6,296 nt of DNA, from the NCBI GenBank assembly GCA_021772705.1, contig JAJFLN010000823.1:1-6296 (forward strand), read 5' to 3'. The notes beneath the pieces are model-generated. The model ran no database searches and was not told the origin of the DNA. It saw nothing but the letters and a program-made list of their open reading frames with translations. Position 1 is the stretch's first letter, and each line of letters begins with the position of its first letter. Both the position numbers and the translations under genes were made by a program. Positions 1 to 6,194 of the stretch are shown one piece after another. This DNA comes from Candidatus Cloacimonadota bacterium. Lineage in GTDB: Bacteria > Muiribacteriota > UBA6191 > JACPRK01.

Positions 1-68
1 GCCTCGGCCACCTCACCGAGGACGGGCCGGTGGCGCAGGCACTGATACCCCATGGCGTATCTACGTGA
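1..68 (+). CDS. 3' end of an unidentified gene (partial)
   Basis: The frame beginning at base 3 is open from the window edge to a TGA at 66-68 and reads as about 21 residues, ending QALIPHGVST. The composition is protein-like and matches the strand of the operon that follows. The other + frames either stop early or continue into low-complexity residues. This is too short to name a family. The alternative is the start of a leftward gene from the CAT at 51-53 (MGYQCLRHRP...), but that has no ribosome binding site. The TGA stop overlaps the foot of the inverted repeat at 66-150. Only the sequence to the left can settle it. Confidence 0.35.
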   Translation, partial: LGHLTEDGPVAQALIPHGVST

Positions 69-150
69 ATCCGGGAGATCCGCTTCAATGCTGGAAAACT
101 GATCCAGGGGTGGTCAAGATGGGGTCGTGTGTCCCCGGATCTCCCGTTCA
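66..150. repeat. Long imperfect inverted repeat / possible multibranch leader
   Basis: Bases 72-82 (CGGGAGATCCG) and 136-146 (CGGATCTCCCG) are perfect 11-bp reverse complements. Allowing a 2-base bulge (70-71), the pairing continues with TGAA 66-69 against TTCA 147-150, giving 15 bp in all. Two smaller hairpins sit inside: CTGG/CCAG (91-94 / 104-107) and GGGG/CCCC (121-124 / 133-136, sharing base 136 with the long stem). The element lies between the upstream stop codon and the promoter of the next gene. It could therefore be the 3' end structure of the upstream transcript, a small non-autonomous repeat, or an operator region. It lies upstream of the predicted transcription start, so it is probably not the leader of the 190-1035 gene if that promoter is right. 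Confidence 0.5.
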
Positions 151-154
151 CACC

Positions 155-183
155 TTGTCGGTATCTTCTCTCGCCCTTATACT
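155..183 (+). promoter_or_regulatory. Sigma70-type promoter for the TPR / LysM-SLT operon
   Basis: The -35 hexamer is TTGTCG (155-160, 4 of 6 matches to TTGACA) and the -10 hexamer is TATACT (178-183, 5 of 6 matches to TATAAT). The spacer is exactly 17 bp. A start six or seven bases after the -10 would fall at about 190, which is the A of the ATG chosen for the next gene. The transcript would then be leaderless or nearly so, which fits the lack of a Shine-Dalgarno sequence before that ATG. Confidence 0.55.
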
Positions 184-189
184 GATCCC

Positions 190-1035
190 ATGTTGCGAGA
201 GCTGCTCATGGCGGGCTGCGTCATGTCTTTCACCCTCGTCTCGGCTTGGGCCACGGACACGTCGCAGGTTCTGACCCTTCGCCTGAAGGGCGAGGCGAGA
301 CTGGTGGCCCACACCGAGACATCCGGTCGATTCGACGAGAATGTCTCGGGTCGCATATCCCTCGAGAACGGGGACGAACAGAGGATTCTGGAAGAACGAA
401 CCGGCTACCGGGTGGTCAGCCTGGACAGCGCGAAGTTCGGCGACCATCGAATGATCGTCGTCGGCTGGGCCAGCGGGGGTCAGGGCCGATATCTTCGTCC
501 AGCGGTCTACGTAACTGATGATCGGAGTGGATGGACTCCGGTCTGGCGACCCTTCCAGGACGAGCCACTTCTGGACGGCGAAGTTCGAATCCGGCAGGAA
601 GAGGGGCGGAGCGTGTTGACTATTTCGGAGGATCTGGACCCACACGATTCGGGTCCCCCGAGACTACGCCGGCTCCGAACGGGCCGCTGGCAGTCGGGCC
701 AGTTCCGCCTGTCGAAGTCAGAGTATGGCCCGGCGGAGACGATGGGGCAGAAGGCCAGTCTCGCCAGGGAATACTTCCTTGACGGCAAGATCGAAGCGAG
801 TCTGGACCTCTACAATCAGGTCCTGAGTAGCGGGACGTTCGGCCAGGACAGGAGACTGGCGGCGGAGCTTCATCGGGCCGCAGCGCTCTGCCTGGAGAGC
901 CTGGGCAGGACCGCGACGGAACGAACAGCGCTGAAGGCGCTTATCCGAAACTATCCCGAGACCGACCCGGCGCGTCACGCAGCCAACAGGCTGCTCCGCA
1001 TCCGGGCATCGGACCTCGACGGGAGGAAACCATGA
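190..1035 (+). CDS. Secreted protein, beta-rich N-terminal part and TPR-like C-terminus
   Basis: This 281-residue protein is not a family I can name. From the ATG at 190 it begins with a short export signal (MLRELLMAGCVMSFTLVSAWA, probable cleavage after AWA). Residues about 25-165 alternate polar and hydrophobic positions as in beta strands, with few helices. Residues about 180-275 are helical and look like one or two degenerate tetratricopeptide repeats (AREYFLDGKIEASLDLYNQV, then an alanine/leucine-rich pair of helices with a NYPETDPA turn). TPR tails normally bind partner proteins. The gene overlaps the LysM-SLT gene by ATGA, so the two are probably translated together and may cooperate in the periplasm. 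A GTG at 127 is in frame but would put about 21 non-signal residues ahead of the hydrophobic stretch and lies upstream of the promoter -10. ATG 208 is also possible but gives a signal without a basic residue. Confidence 0.8.
   Translation: MLRELLMAGCVMSFTLVSAWATDTSQVLTLRLKGEARLVAHTETSGRFDENVSGRISLENGDEQRILEERTGYRVVSLDSAKFGDHRMIVVGWASGGQGRYLRPAVYVTDDRSGWTPVWRPFQDEPLLDGEVRIRQEEGRSVLTISEDLDPHDSGPPRLRRLRTGRWQSGQFRLSKSEYGPAETMGQKASLAREYFLDGKIEASLDLYNQVLSSGTFGQDRRLAAELHRAAALCLESLGRTATERTALKALIRNYPETDPARHAANRLLRIRASDLDGRKP
1021..1027 (+). promoter_or_regulatory. Ribosome binding site for the LysM-SLT gene
   Basis: GGGAGGA lies four bases before the ATG at 1032, inside the end of the preceding gene. 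Together with the ATGA overlap (1032-1035) it fixes the start and suggests coupled translation. Confidence 0.75.
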
Positions 1036-2438
1036 GGCGCAACTTCGGAGCACTGATCGCACTGCTCACAGGGTTCGTTATCTCGAGCACCTGCTCTCAC
1101 GGAGCGATCCCAAGCTTTGACACCCTGGAGAGCGAGACCGCTCGCGCTGGCGCCAGGGAGGGAAGTAGCGACCGCGTCATCAGCCGCAACGGACAGCGCT
1201 ACTACCGTTTCGACGGATCGACCCTCTTCGCCGAGATCGCTGCTGATGCCTATGGAGACCCGGATCTCTGGTACGTCATTTACCGGGCCAACGAGGACCG
1301 GCTCGAACCGGGCTCCTCAGATGGACTGGAAGACGGCGAGCTGCTCCTGTTGCTGCCGGATCCGCCGGAGTCACGCACGTCCCGGCAGAACGGCAAGCGA
1401 ACCGTGACGGTGCTTCCCGGGGACACATTCATGTCTCTGTCGAAGCGGCTCTACGGCACTCCGGCCTACTGGAAGGGTCTCTATGCCGCCAACAAGGATC
1501 AGCTTCCGGACCCGGAGGATCCCTTCATCATCTTCGGGAACTCGGGAGCCAAGTCCCGGACCTTCGTGGTGCCCGGCAAGGAGCGGGTGTTCCATCTGGC
1601 CCTCACGGAAGGGGCGAACTTCGGCGCCACGATGGAGGATCGGCCTCTCCGGGCCCCTCGATCCGAGCCGGACTCTCGAAGCGTCGCCTCCCAGACCGTC
1701 CTGGAGGACTCTCCTCAGCAGCAAGATCGGCGAAGTCCGCCAGATCGAAGCAGCAGCGGCAGGAGCAAGGCGTACCAGCTCACGGGCAACTCCATTCGAT
1801 ATCTGGAGCTGGATTCGGCCAGCGACATCGGGTATTCCGAAGCCCGGCTGATCCTGTCCGGAACTGGGCTTCTCCGCAGCAGCGAGGATATCTCGAAGGG
1901 CTTGAAACGGCTCCACAAGGGCTACACCTACTCCTCCGGAGGGGGGTCTCTGAACAGCAAGGCGAAGGAACGGCTCTTCCGGGAGTACAAGCTGCTCCGC
2001 TCGGCCCTGAACCGATGGTGGGATTACCCCAACATCGGGTCCAAGACGACCCCGAATCTGGTGGATCGCTGGATCAGAGATGCATCGAAGCAACTCAAGA
2101 GCCTACCTAGCCGGGACCGCTACCCGCTGTTGAAGAGCCTGCTCACACAGGAATCGGGCGTCACCCACTGGAAGAACTTCAAGCCCGTGGTCGGAACCTC
2201 GGGGGACACGGGCTTCGGTCAGTTCCTGCCCGCTACGGCCCGGAAGGTGGGAATCAACCCCTACGATCCGGAGCAGAACATTCACGGCGTGGCCCTGTAC
2301 ATTGAAGAGTTGCTGCGATCGAAGGGCAGCCTGAGGGAGGCTCTGGCCGCATACAACGGCGGCAATTCTCCTCCTCCGAAGAGCTACAGGTACGCCGTGT
2401 CCATCATGCAGCGATCGAGCAACATCAGGTACGCCTGA
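1032..2438 (+). CDS. Secreted LysM-containing SLT-family lytic transglycosylase
   Basis: This enzyme (468 residues) is predicted to cleave the MurNAc-GlcNAc bond of peptidoglycan outside the cytoplasmic membrane. Residues 1-25 are a signal peptide (basic MRRN, then a hydrophobic core, likely cut near HGA). Two LysM-like segments follow, at about 57-112 (YGDPDLWYVIYRANEDRL) and 123-180 (YGTPAYWKGLYAANKDQL). Both keep the YG...W..IY.AN pattern but are loose at their ends. Residues about 190-250 form a Ser/Arg/Gln-rich linker. About 345-468 is the SLT (GH23-like) domain: the catalytic Glu is E374 in QESG, followed by GFGQF (394-398, the equivalent of GLMQ), the NPYDPEQNIHG segment and AYNGG (440-444). 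All hallmark motifs are present, so it should be active. The order is LysM then SLT, the reverse of MltD. It lies second in an operon with the TPR-like protein. The substrate class is well supported; the exact subfamily is not. Confidence 0.93.
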   Translation: MRRNFGALIALLTGFVISSTCSHGAIPSFDTLESETARAGAREGSSDRVISRNGQRYYRFDGSTLFAEIAADAYGDPDLWYVIYRANEDRLEPGSSDGLEDGELLLLLPDPPESRTSRQNGKRTVTVLPGDTFMSLSKRLYGTPAYWKGLYAANKDQLPDPEDPFIIFGNSGAKSRTFVVPGKERVFHLALTEGANFGATMEDRPLRAPRSEPDSRSVASQTVLEDSPQQQDRRSPPDRSSSGRSKAYQLTGNSIRYLELDSASDIGYSEARLILSGTGLLRSSEDISKGLKRLHKGYTYSSGGGSLNSKAKERLFREYKLLRSALNRWWDYPNIGSKTTPNLVDRWIRDASKQLKSLPSRDRYPLLKSLLTQESGVTHWKNFKPVVGTSGDTGFGQFLPATARKVGINPYDPEQNIHGVALYIEELLRSKGSLREALAAYNGGNSPPPKSYRYAVSIMQRSSNIRYA

Positions 2439-2452
2439 GCCAGTCGAGCGCT

Positions 2453-2469
2453 GAAGTCATCATGACTTC
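2453..2469. terminator. Hairpin between convergent genes, possible bidirectional terminator
   Basis: GAAGTCAT (2453-2460) and ATGACTTC (2462-2469) are perfect reverse complements around one base; in practice this is a 7-bp stem with a TCA loop. It lies 14 bases after the transglycosylase stop and just beyond the kinase stop on the other strand, where a shared terminator is expected. Neither side has a T-run, so Rho-independent action is doubtful. Confidence 0.4.
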
Positions 2470-2476
2470 CGAAGGC

Positions 2477-4837
2477 TCATGGTCGATCGAGGAGCAAGGC
2501 GAGGAAGCGTACCCGGGAGTTGCCAGGTACTGAGTGGCCGGGAACGCTTGTCAGGCGGATGATCATCTCATTGGCTCCGTCCTCGAGCACCCGGGGATCG
2601 AATGTGTGGTAGATGGCCGAGTAGGTCCGCTGCCGCCCCCCGGACAGCTGGCGGAACCGAAGGGTCAGGCCTCCGTTGACTTGAACCGTGAAGACCGAGA
2701 GTGGATCGTCCATTCTCACGGCAAGAACGAGCTCGGCCTGTCGTATCCGATTGGTCTCATCCAGCCGGATCAGGACCTTCTCGTCTTGAAGCCCCTCCTT
2801 CTTCTTTTCCGGCCTGCCGTTGCTCTCTGCCGCTTCCTCGCTGCCCGAGAGTCCGATGGAGAAGAAGCCGAAGGGATTCACGATGTCCTTCTTGAAGATC
2901 TCCTGTGTCTTCAGCCGGGCCTTGTCGGAGCTGGAGAACGACTTGGGTAGACAGACCTGGACGGGAAACTGAAAGGGTATCTTTCTGTAGGCGCAGTAGA
3001 AGTTGAAGTCTCCCAGATAGGCCAGGGCATGGTAGACGGACATCTTGCCGTTCAGGGGGACCCGGGGGTTTGCCATGAAGTCGGCAGCGATGGGCTGAAA
3101 CTTCTTGAGTTGCTTGAACAGCGGTTCGGCCTCCCAAAGGCCCTGGAGAGTCTGCCCCACCTTCCGGGGACTCACCTTCTTGGCCAGAGCTGCCTCGCTC
3201 TTGCCGTACCAGCTCTTCAGATCGACCCGCCTGGCGACTTGGCTCACGGCCCGGGCCAGACCCAGGGGCGAGGGAACATCGAGCCACTCACCGGGCTTCT
3301 CGTTGCCGCTCTTGCCGATGGCCACCACCCGGACCGCGACGGCATCCTCCGGGGCGATGGAATCGAGGGTAAAGAGGTGGACCTTCCTGGTGCCCCGCTT
3401 GCCCGGAATGCGGCCCTGAGCAGACCCTTTCCGATACTCCAAGATCGCCTGCACATCACTGGAGGTCCGTGCCTCGATGCGGAGGGCCTCGAGACCGGAC
3501 CGCTTCACCGAGAGAGCCGTGAATGTCAGGGTCGTGGTCCGCAGTTCATAGAATGGCGAGTGCTGTCGTCCGGGATAGATGAAGCGGTACTTGTAGTCGG
3601 TCCCCTCCGAGAGCTGACGCAGCATGACCTGATGATCCGTCACGGCCTCCGAGCCGTCGGGAGGCGAATAGACTCTCATCAAGGCTGGGCTTTCGCCGTA
3701 CTCGATAACTGTCATGTAAGGATCGTCGCTGAGCCAGGTGATCCGGGCCTGATCGAAGTCAGCCTCCACCCGAATGTCCCGGGAGTTGTAGGACTTCTGA
3801 ACACCGGGATAGAGCATGTAAGCCACCAGAAGCAGCAACAGCAGCAAGCCGGTCAGGGCCTTGCTCACGGCAGCGACGAGTCGCGGCGAAACCTCCGGCC
3901 CGGGCTCGACCGGTACCGTGGGCTGGTCCGCCGGTACAGCCTCCCCGGACCCGCTCTCTTCCTCCCCCTCCGCCGAGGGGGCGATCTGAGACACAACCTG
4001 CATCTTCCGCGCGCCACCGCGGCGTTGCACCTTCCCGCCCTCCCGGGCCACGGCGATGTCCTCCAGGAATTCGCCGGGATTCTGGTACCGGACATCGATG
4101 TTCTTCTCGACGGAGTTGGCAATCAGGTTCTCGATGGAAGCGTTGAGCAGGGGGTTGAGGTGACTCGGCTTCTCTGGGTTCTCCTCCAGGAGCTTTCGAG
4201 TGACCTCGGCCCGATCCTTTCCTCGGAATGCCGGCACGCCGGTCAGCAACTCGTAGAGCACCAGTCCGAGCTGGAAGATGTCGCTCCTGCCATCGACGGT
4301 GATGCCCTTGAGCATCTCGGGGGACATGTATCGAGGGGTTCCCACGAGTCGCCCTTGAAGAGTGATACCGCTCAGATACAGGGCCTTCACGAGACCGAAG
4401 TCCATCAGGACAGCCTCGTTGGTGGCCTCCTTCACCATGATGTTGGCCGGCTTGATGTCCCGATGAACCAGCCCCTTGGGGTGGTAGTAGTTCATCGCGT
4501 CCAGCATGTCGCTGGTGTACTTCAGAGCCTTGTCGACGGACTGGGCTCCCTTGGCCTGAACCAGCTCTAGCAGCGAGGTGCCCGGGATGTACTCCATCAC
4601 GTAGTAGAGCGTTCCGTCCTGCTCTCCGTTGTCAAAGACCCGGATGATGTTGGGATGCACCAGGCTGCCGCAGATCTGCATCTCGCTGACGAACCGCGAT
4701 TGGACCTCGGGATTCTCCGAATAGGCCTTGGGCAGGATCTTGATCGCCACTTCCCGGTTGAGGTTCTTCTGCACCGCCTTGTAGACGACACCCATGCCAC
4801 CCTGGCCGACCTTCCCGAGGATCTCGTACTTTTTCAT
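2477..4837 (-). CDS. Transmembrane eukaryotic-like Ser/Thr protein kinase (PknB-type) with large ectodomain
   Basis: A 786-residue receptor kinase. Residues 4-265 are a complete Hanks-type kinase domain: glycine loop GQGGMG (11-16), ATP lysine K33 (VAIK), C-helix E52, catalytic HRDIKPAN (125-132), DFG (146-148), activation-loop threonines T159 and T167, SPE (172-174), D186 and R250. It is an RD kinase with all catalytic residues and should be active. A juxtamembrane linker (270-318) is basic and then Glu/Pro-rich. One membrane helix spans about 327-343, so the kinase is cytoplasmic and the rest is outside. The outside part reads as two fibronectin-III-like modules (about 352-436, with ITWLSDD...VIEYG and GTDYKYRF; about 437-523), a helical stretch (525-590), a segment with C615 and C629, and a C-terminal beta-sandwich (about 686-786, with VQVNG and GANEMIIRL) resembling galactose-binding folds. 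It lacks the PASTA repeats of PknB. It starts 95 bp from the divergent SLH gene and has no strong ribosome binding site. The ligand is unknown. Confidence 0.93.
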   Translation of the reverse strand: MKKYEILGKVGQGGMGVVYKAVQKNLNREVAIKILPKAYSENPEVQSRFVSEMQICGSLVHPNIIRVFDNGEQDGTLYYVMEYIPGTSLLELVQAKGAQSVDKALKYTSDMLDAMNYYHPKGLVHRDIKPANIMVKEATNEAVLMDFGLVKALYLSGITLQGRLVGTPRYMSPEMLKGITVDGRSDIFQLGLVLYELLTGVPAFRGKDRAEVTRKLLEENPEKPSHLNPLLNASIENLIANSVEKNIDVRYQNPGEFLEDIAVAREGGKVQRRGGARKMQVVSQIAPSAEGEEESGSGEAVPADQPTVPVEPGPEVSPRLVAAVSKALTGLLLLLLLVAYMLYPGVQKSYNSRDIRVEADFDQARITWLSDDPYMTVIEYGESPALMRVYSPPDGSEAVTDHQVMLRQLSEGTDYKYRFIYPGRQHSPFYELRTTTLTFTALSVKRSGLEALRIEARTSSDVQAILEYRKGSAQGRIPGKRGTRKVHLFTLDSIAPEDAVAVRVVAIGKSGNEKPGEWLDVPSPLGLARAVSQVARRVDLKSWYGKSEAALAKKVSPRKVGQTLQGLWEAEPLFKQLKKFQPIAADFMANPRVPLNGKMSVYHALAYLGDFNFYCAYRKIPFQFPVQVCLPKSFSSSDKARLKTQEIFKKDIVNPFGFFSIGLSGSEEAAESNGRPEKKKEGLQDEKVLIRLDETNRIRQAELVLAVRMDDPLSVFTVQVNGGLTLRFRQLSGGRQRTYSAIYHTFDPRVLEDGANEMIIRLTSVPGHSVPGNSRVRFLALLLDRP

Positions 4838-4932
4838 CTGTCTGCCAAGAATAGCAGAGAGATTGACTCATTTTCCTGGCATCCAGGCCGATATCTGTAT
4901 CGAACGTTGAACCCTTTGAAGGAGGAATTTCG
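4838..4932. promoter_or_regulatory. Divergent upstream region with two adjacent dyads (kinase / SLH gene)
   Basis: The 95 bp shared by the two divergent genes contain CCTGG-CAT-CCAGG (4875-4887) and, one base later, CGATA-TCTG-TATCG (4889-4902), both perfect inverted repeats, then a palindromic AACGTT (4903-4908). Side-by-side dyads in a divergent promoter region suggest an operator that could control both genes. I find no clean -35/-10 pair on either strand: a TTGACT at 4863-4868 has no -10 at the right distance. The regulator cannot be named. Confidence 0.4.
4919..4926 (+). promoter_or_regulatory. Strong ribosome binding site for the SLH gene
   Basis: AAGGAGGA lies six bases before the ATG at 4933. 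It is the best Shine-Dalgarno sequence in the window, fixes the start and suggests high expression, as expected of an abundant envelope protein. The kinase across the same spacer has nothing comparable. Confidence 0.85.
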
Positions 4933-5832
4933 ATGCGGAACCGTCTCACGGTAATACTGGCAGCAGCGACGCTAGCACTGGTCGTGACCAGCTATTATCC
5001 GGCCACGGAAAGGACTCAGTCCGCGTCCAAGCACCCTGGCAATAGCCTGGTCGATGAAGTGCCCTCGGGCCACTGGGCCTACCCGGCACTTTCCAGGCTG
5101 CAGCAGGGAGAGCTTGCAAGTCGCTCACTGCTTCCCGGACCCAACGGCAAGAAGCCCGTAACCCGCTTCGAAATGGCCGTCCTTCTGTCCCGGATGATCG
5201 AGAAGCTCGACGATGCCTCGACCAACGCCAAGCTACCCTGGGACAAGCTGGAGTTGCTGGACAAGCTCTACAAGGAGTTCCGGGGCGACATCAACAACTT
5301 GGGCGCTGACATGGGCAACATGCGGTCCCGCCTGGACCAGCTCGCCAAGAAGCTCGAGGAAGAGGGCCAGAACGGCAACATGAACGGCAAGCTGGTCAAG
5401 CAGGTCTTCGACGCCACCCAGAAGGTGGATGCCATGGCCAGCAGCGTCAAGAAGCAGGACCAGCGGCTCAGGTCGATCTCAGCCAAGTTGAAAAACCAGA
5501 ACAAGTCCTTCGGCGAGACCCAGGAGAAGCTCAAGGTGTTCTCCGAGGTCCTGGCAAAGGTCCTGGTCAAGATGGCCCGCCTCGAGAAGGACTCCACCGA
5601 GAAGGAAGCTCCTCAGGTGGCCGGATTCTCCAGGAAGAACCTGAAGCAGCTCAAGGGCCTGCTGAAGGAGTTCGCCATCAGCTTCGAACGACGACTGGCC
5701 AACATCGAGACTCACACGGGAATCGGGATCCCGGCTCAGACCCGGATGCCCGTCCCTCAGGCCCCTCGCCGCTCCCCGGCGCCTCGCAAGCCCGCCGAGG
5801 AGTATCCGATGCCCAGTCCCGACGAGATGTAA
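4933..5832 (+). CDS. Exported SLH-domain coiled-coil protein
   Basis: A 299-residue exported protein. Residues 5-22 are a hydrophobic segment after a basic start (MRNR), either a cleaved signal or an N-terminal membrane anchor. Residues about 40-92 are a single SLH domain: DEVPSGHWAYPALSRLQQ, then a G..GKKPVTRFEMAVLLSRMI half in which TRFE (77-80) matches the TRAE-type motif that binds pyruvylated or otherwise modified wall polymers. About 105-260 is rich in K, E, L and Q with heptad-like spacing and is probably a long coiled coil. About 265-299 is proline-rich (PAPRKP, PMPSPDEM). No outer-membrane beta-barrel follows, unlike OmpM-type or cyanobacterial SLH porins; the layout is closer to spacer proteins such as Thermotoga Omp-alpha, but without an evident C-terminal anchor. 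It probably acts as a wall-bound rod or tether. It has its own strong ribosome binding site and terminator, so it is likely monocistronic. Confidence 0.85.
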   Translation: MRNRLTVILAAATLALVVTSYYPATERTQSASKHPGNSLVDEVPSGHWAYPALSRLQQGELASRSLLPGPNGKKPVTRFEMAVLLSRMIEKLDDASTNAKLPWDKLELLDKLYKEFRGDINNLGADMGNMRSRLDQLAKKLEEEGQNGNMNGKLVKQVFDATQKVDAMASSVKKQDQRLRSISAKLKNQNKSFGETQEKLKVFSEVLAKVLVKMARLEKDSTEKEAPQVAGFSRKNLKQLKGLLKEFAISFERRLANIETHTGIGIPAQTRMPVPQAPRRSPAPRKPAEEYPMPSPDEM

Positions 5833-5846
5833 GTTCATATCCTTTC

Positions 5847-5879
5847 GAGAGGCCCCGCCCCCAGTGGACGGGGCTTCTC
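5847..5879 (+). terminator. Terminator hairpin after the SLH gene
   Basis: GAGAGGCCCCG (5847-5857) pairs with CGGGGCTTCTC (5869-5879) over 11 bp including one G-T pair, with an 11-base loop. It lies 14 bases after the stop codon. The downstream tract is pyrimidine-rich (TCATTCTC) rather than pure T, so it is a strong stem with a weak U-tract. Confidence 0.75.
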
Positions 5880-5982
5880 TCATTCTCGAGACCTTCCCCA
5901 GGCTGCCCGGCCAGAGCCGCAGCGCCAGCGGCACTGTTTCACCCAGAGAGTGGACTCAGCCGCGATGACACGGTGAGTTACA

Positions 5983-6018
5983 CGGAGATCGCAGAGATCT
6001 CGGAGGCACAGAGGTTCC
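5983..6018. repeat. Degenerate 18-bp direct repeat with internal hairpin
   Basis: Two neighbouring 18-base units both begin CGGAG (5983-6000 and 6001-6018) and share a CAGAG core with a one-base shift. The first unit also contains a 6-bp inverted repeat, GAGATC (5985-5990) against GATCTC (5996-6001). The CACGGAG / CACAGAG style is one I recall from intergenic repeats in environmental bacterial genomes, but I cannot confirm copy number here. Confidence 0.4.
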
Positions 6019-6036
6019 TTTTCAAAAGGAGGAACC
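6013..6036. repeat. Stem-loop GGTTCC...GGAACC
   Basis: The core TCCTTTT-C-AAAAGGA (6016-6030) is a perfect 7-bp inverted repeat. It lies inside an alternative GGTTCC (6013-6018) / GGAACC (6031-6036) pairing, so two competing folds are possible. A smaller hairpin, GAGGA-CCC-TCCTC, follows at 6046-6058. Confidence 0.45.
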
Positions 6037-6070
6037 CGCACGCCTGAGGACCCTCCTCGACTTAGGGGCC

Positions 6071-6170
6071 GCGCAAGAATAAATGCGCAGAAGTCGTGCC
6101 CAGATTTGGGTCAGGTTCGGCTGAACCGAGCGAGCGGGACCGGAGGCGTAGCGAGCTACTGCGGTGGTCC
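6071..6170. repeat. Block of four consecutive hairpins, possible structured element
   Basis: Four inverted repeats lie end to end: GCGCA/TGCGC (6071-6075 / 6084-6088), CCCA/TGGG (6099-6102 / 6107-6110), GGTTC-GGCT-GAACC (6114-6127), and a longer arm in which GGACC/GGTCC (6137-6141 / 6166-6170) encloses an internal loop and GTAG-CGAG-CTAC (6148-6159). This looks like either a mobile intergenic repeat unit or a small structured RNA. No promoter was identified. Short stems such as CCCA/TGGG could occur by chance; the nested 6137-6170 arm is the most convincing. Confidence 0.4.
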
Positions 6171-6194
6171 TAACGCTTCCTTCCTTATCCGTTC

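Noticed and set aside
127..189. GTG at 127 as the start of the TPR-like gene
   Set aside because: It would add 21 residues before the signal sequence, lies upstream of a good promoter, and overlaps the inverted repeat; ATG 190 gives a proper signal peptide.
205..219. Lipobox (LMAGC) in the TPR-like protein
   Set aside because: The cysteine is only the tenth residue from the ATG at 190, so there is no room for a hydrophobic core before it, and the hydrophobic stretch continues after it.
636..656. GGACCC/GGGTCC hairpin inside the TPR-like gene
   Set aside because: It is a 6-bp stem within coding sequence of high GC content, easily explained by chance.
3029..4570. 513-residue open frame on the + strand opposite the kinase
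   Set aside because: It is antisense to a kinase gene with intact catalytic motifs. The His/Leu/Gly-rich, repeat-free composition is what the complement of GC-biased codons gives, and there is no domain or start signal.
4863..4868. TTGACT as a -35 for the SLH gene
   Set aside because: The nearest -10-like hexamer (TATCTG, 4892-4897) is 23 bp away, too far for a sigma70 promoter.
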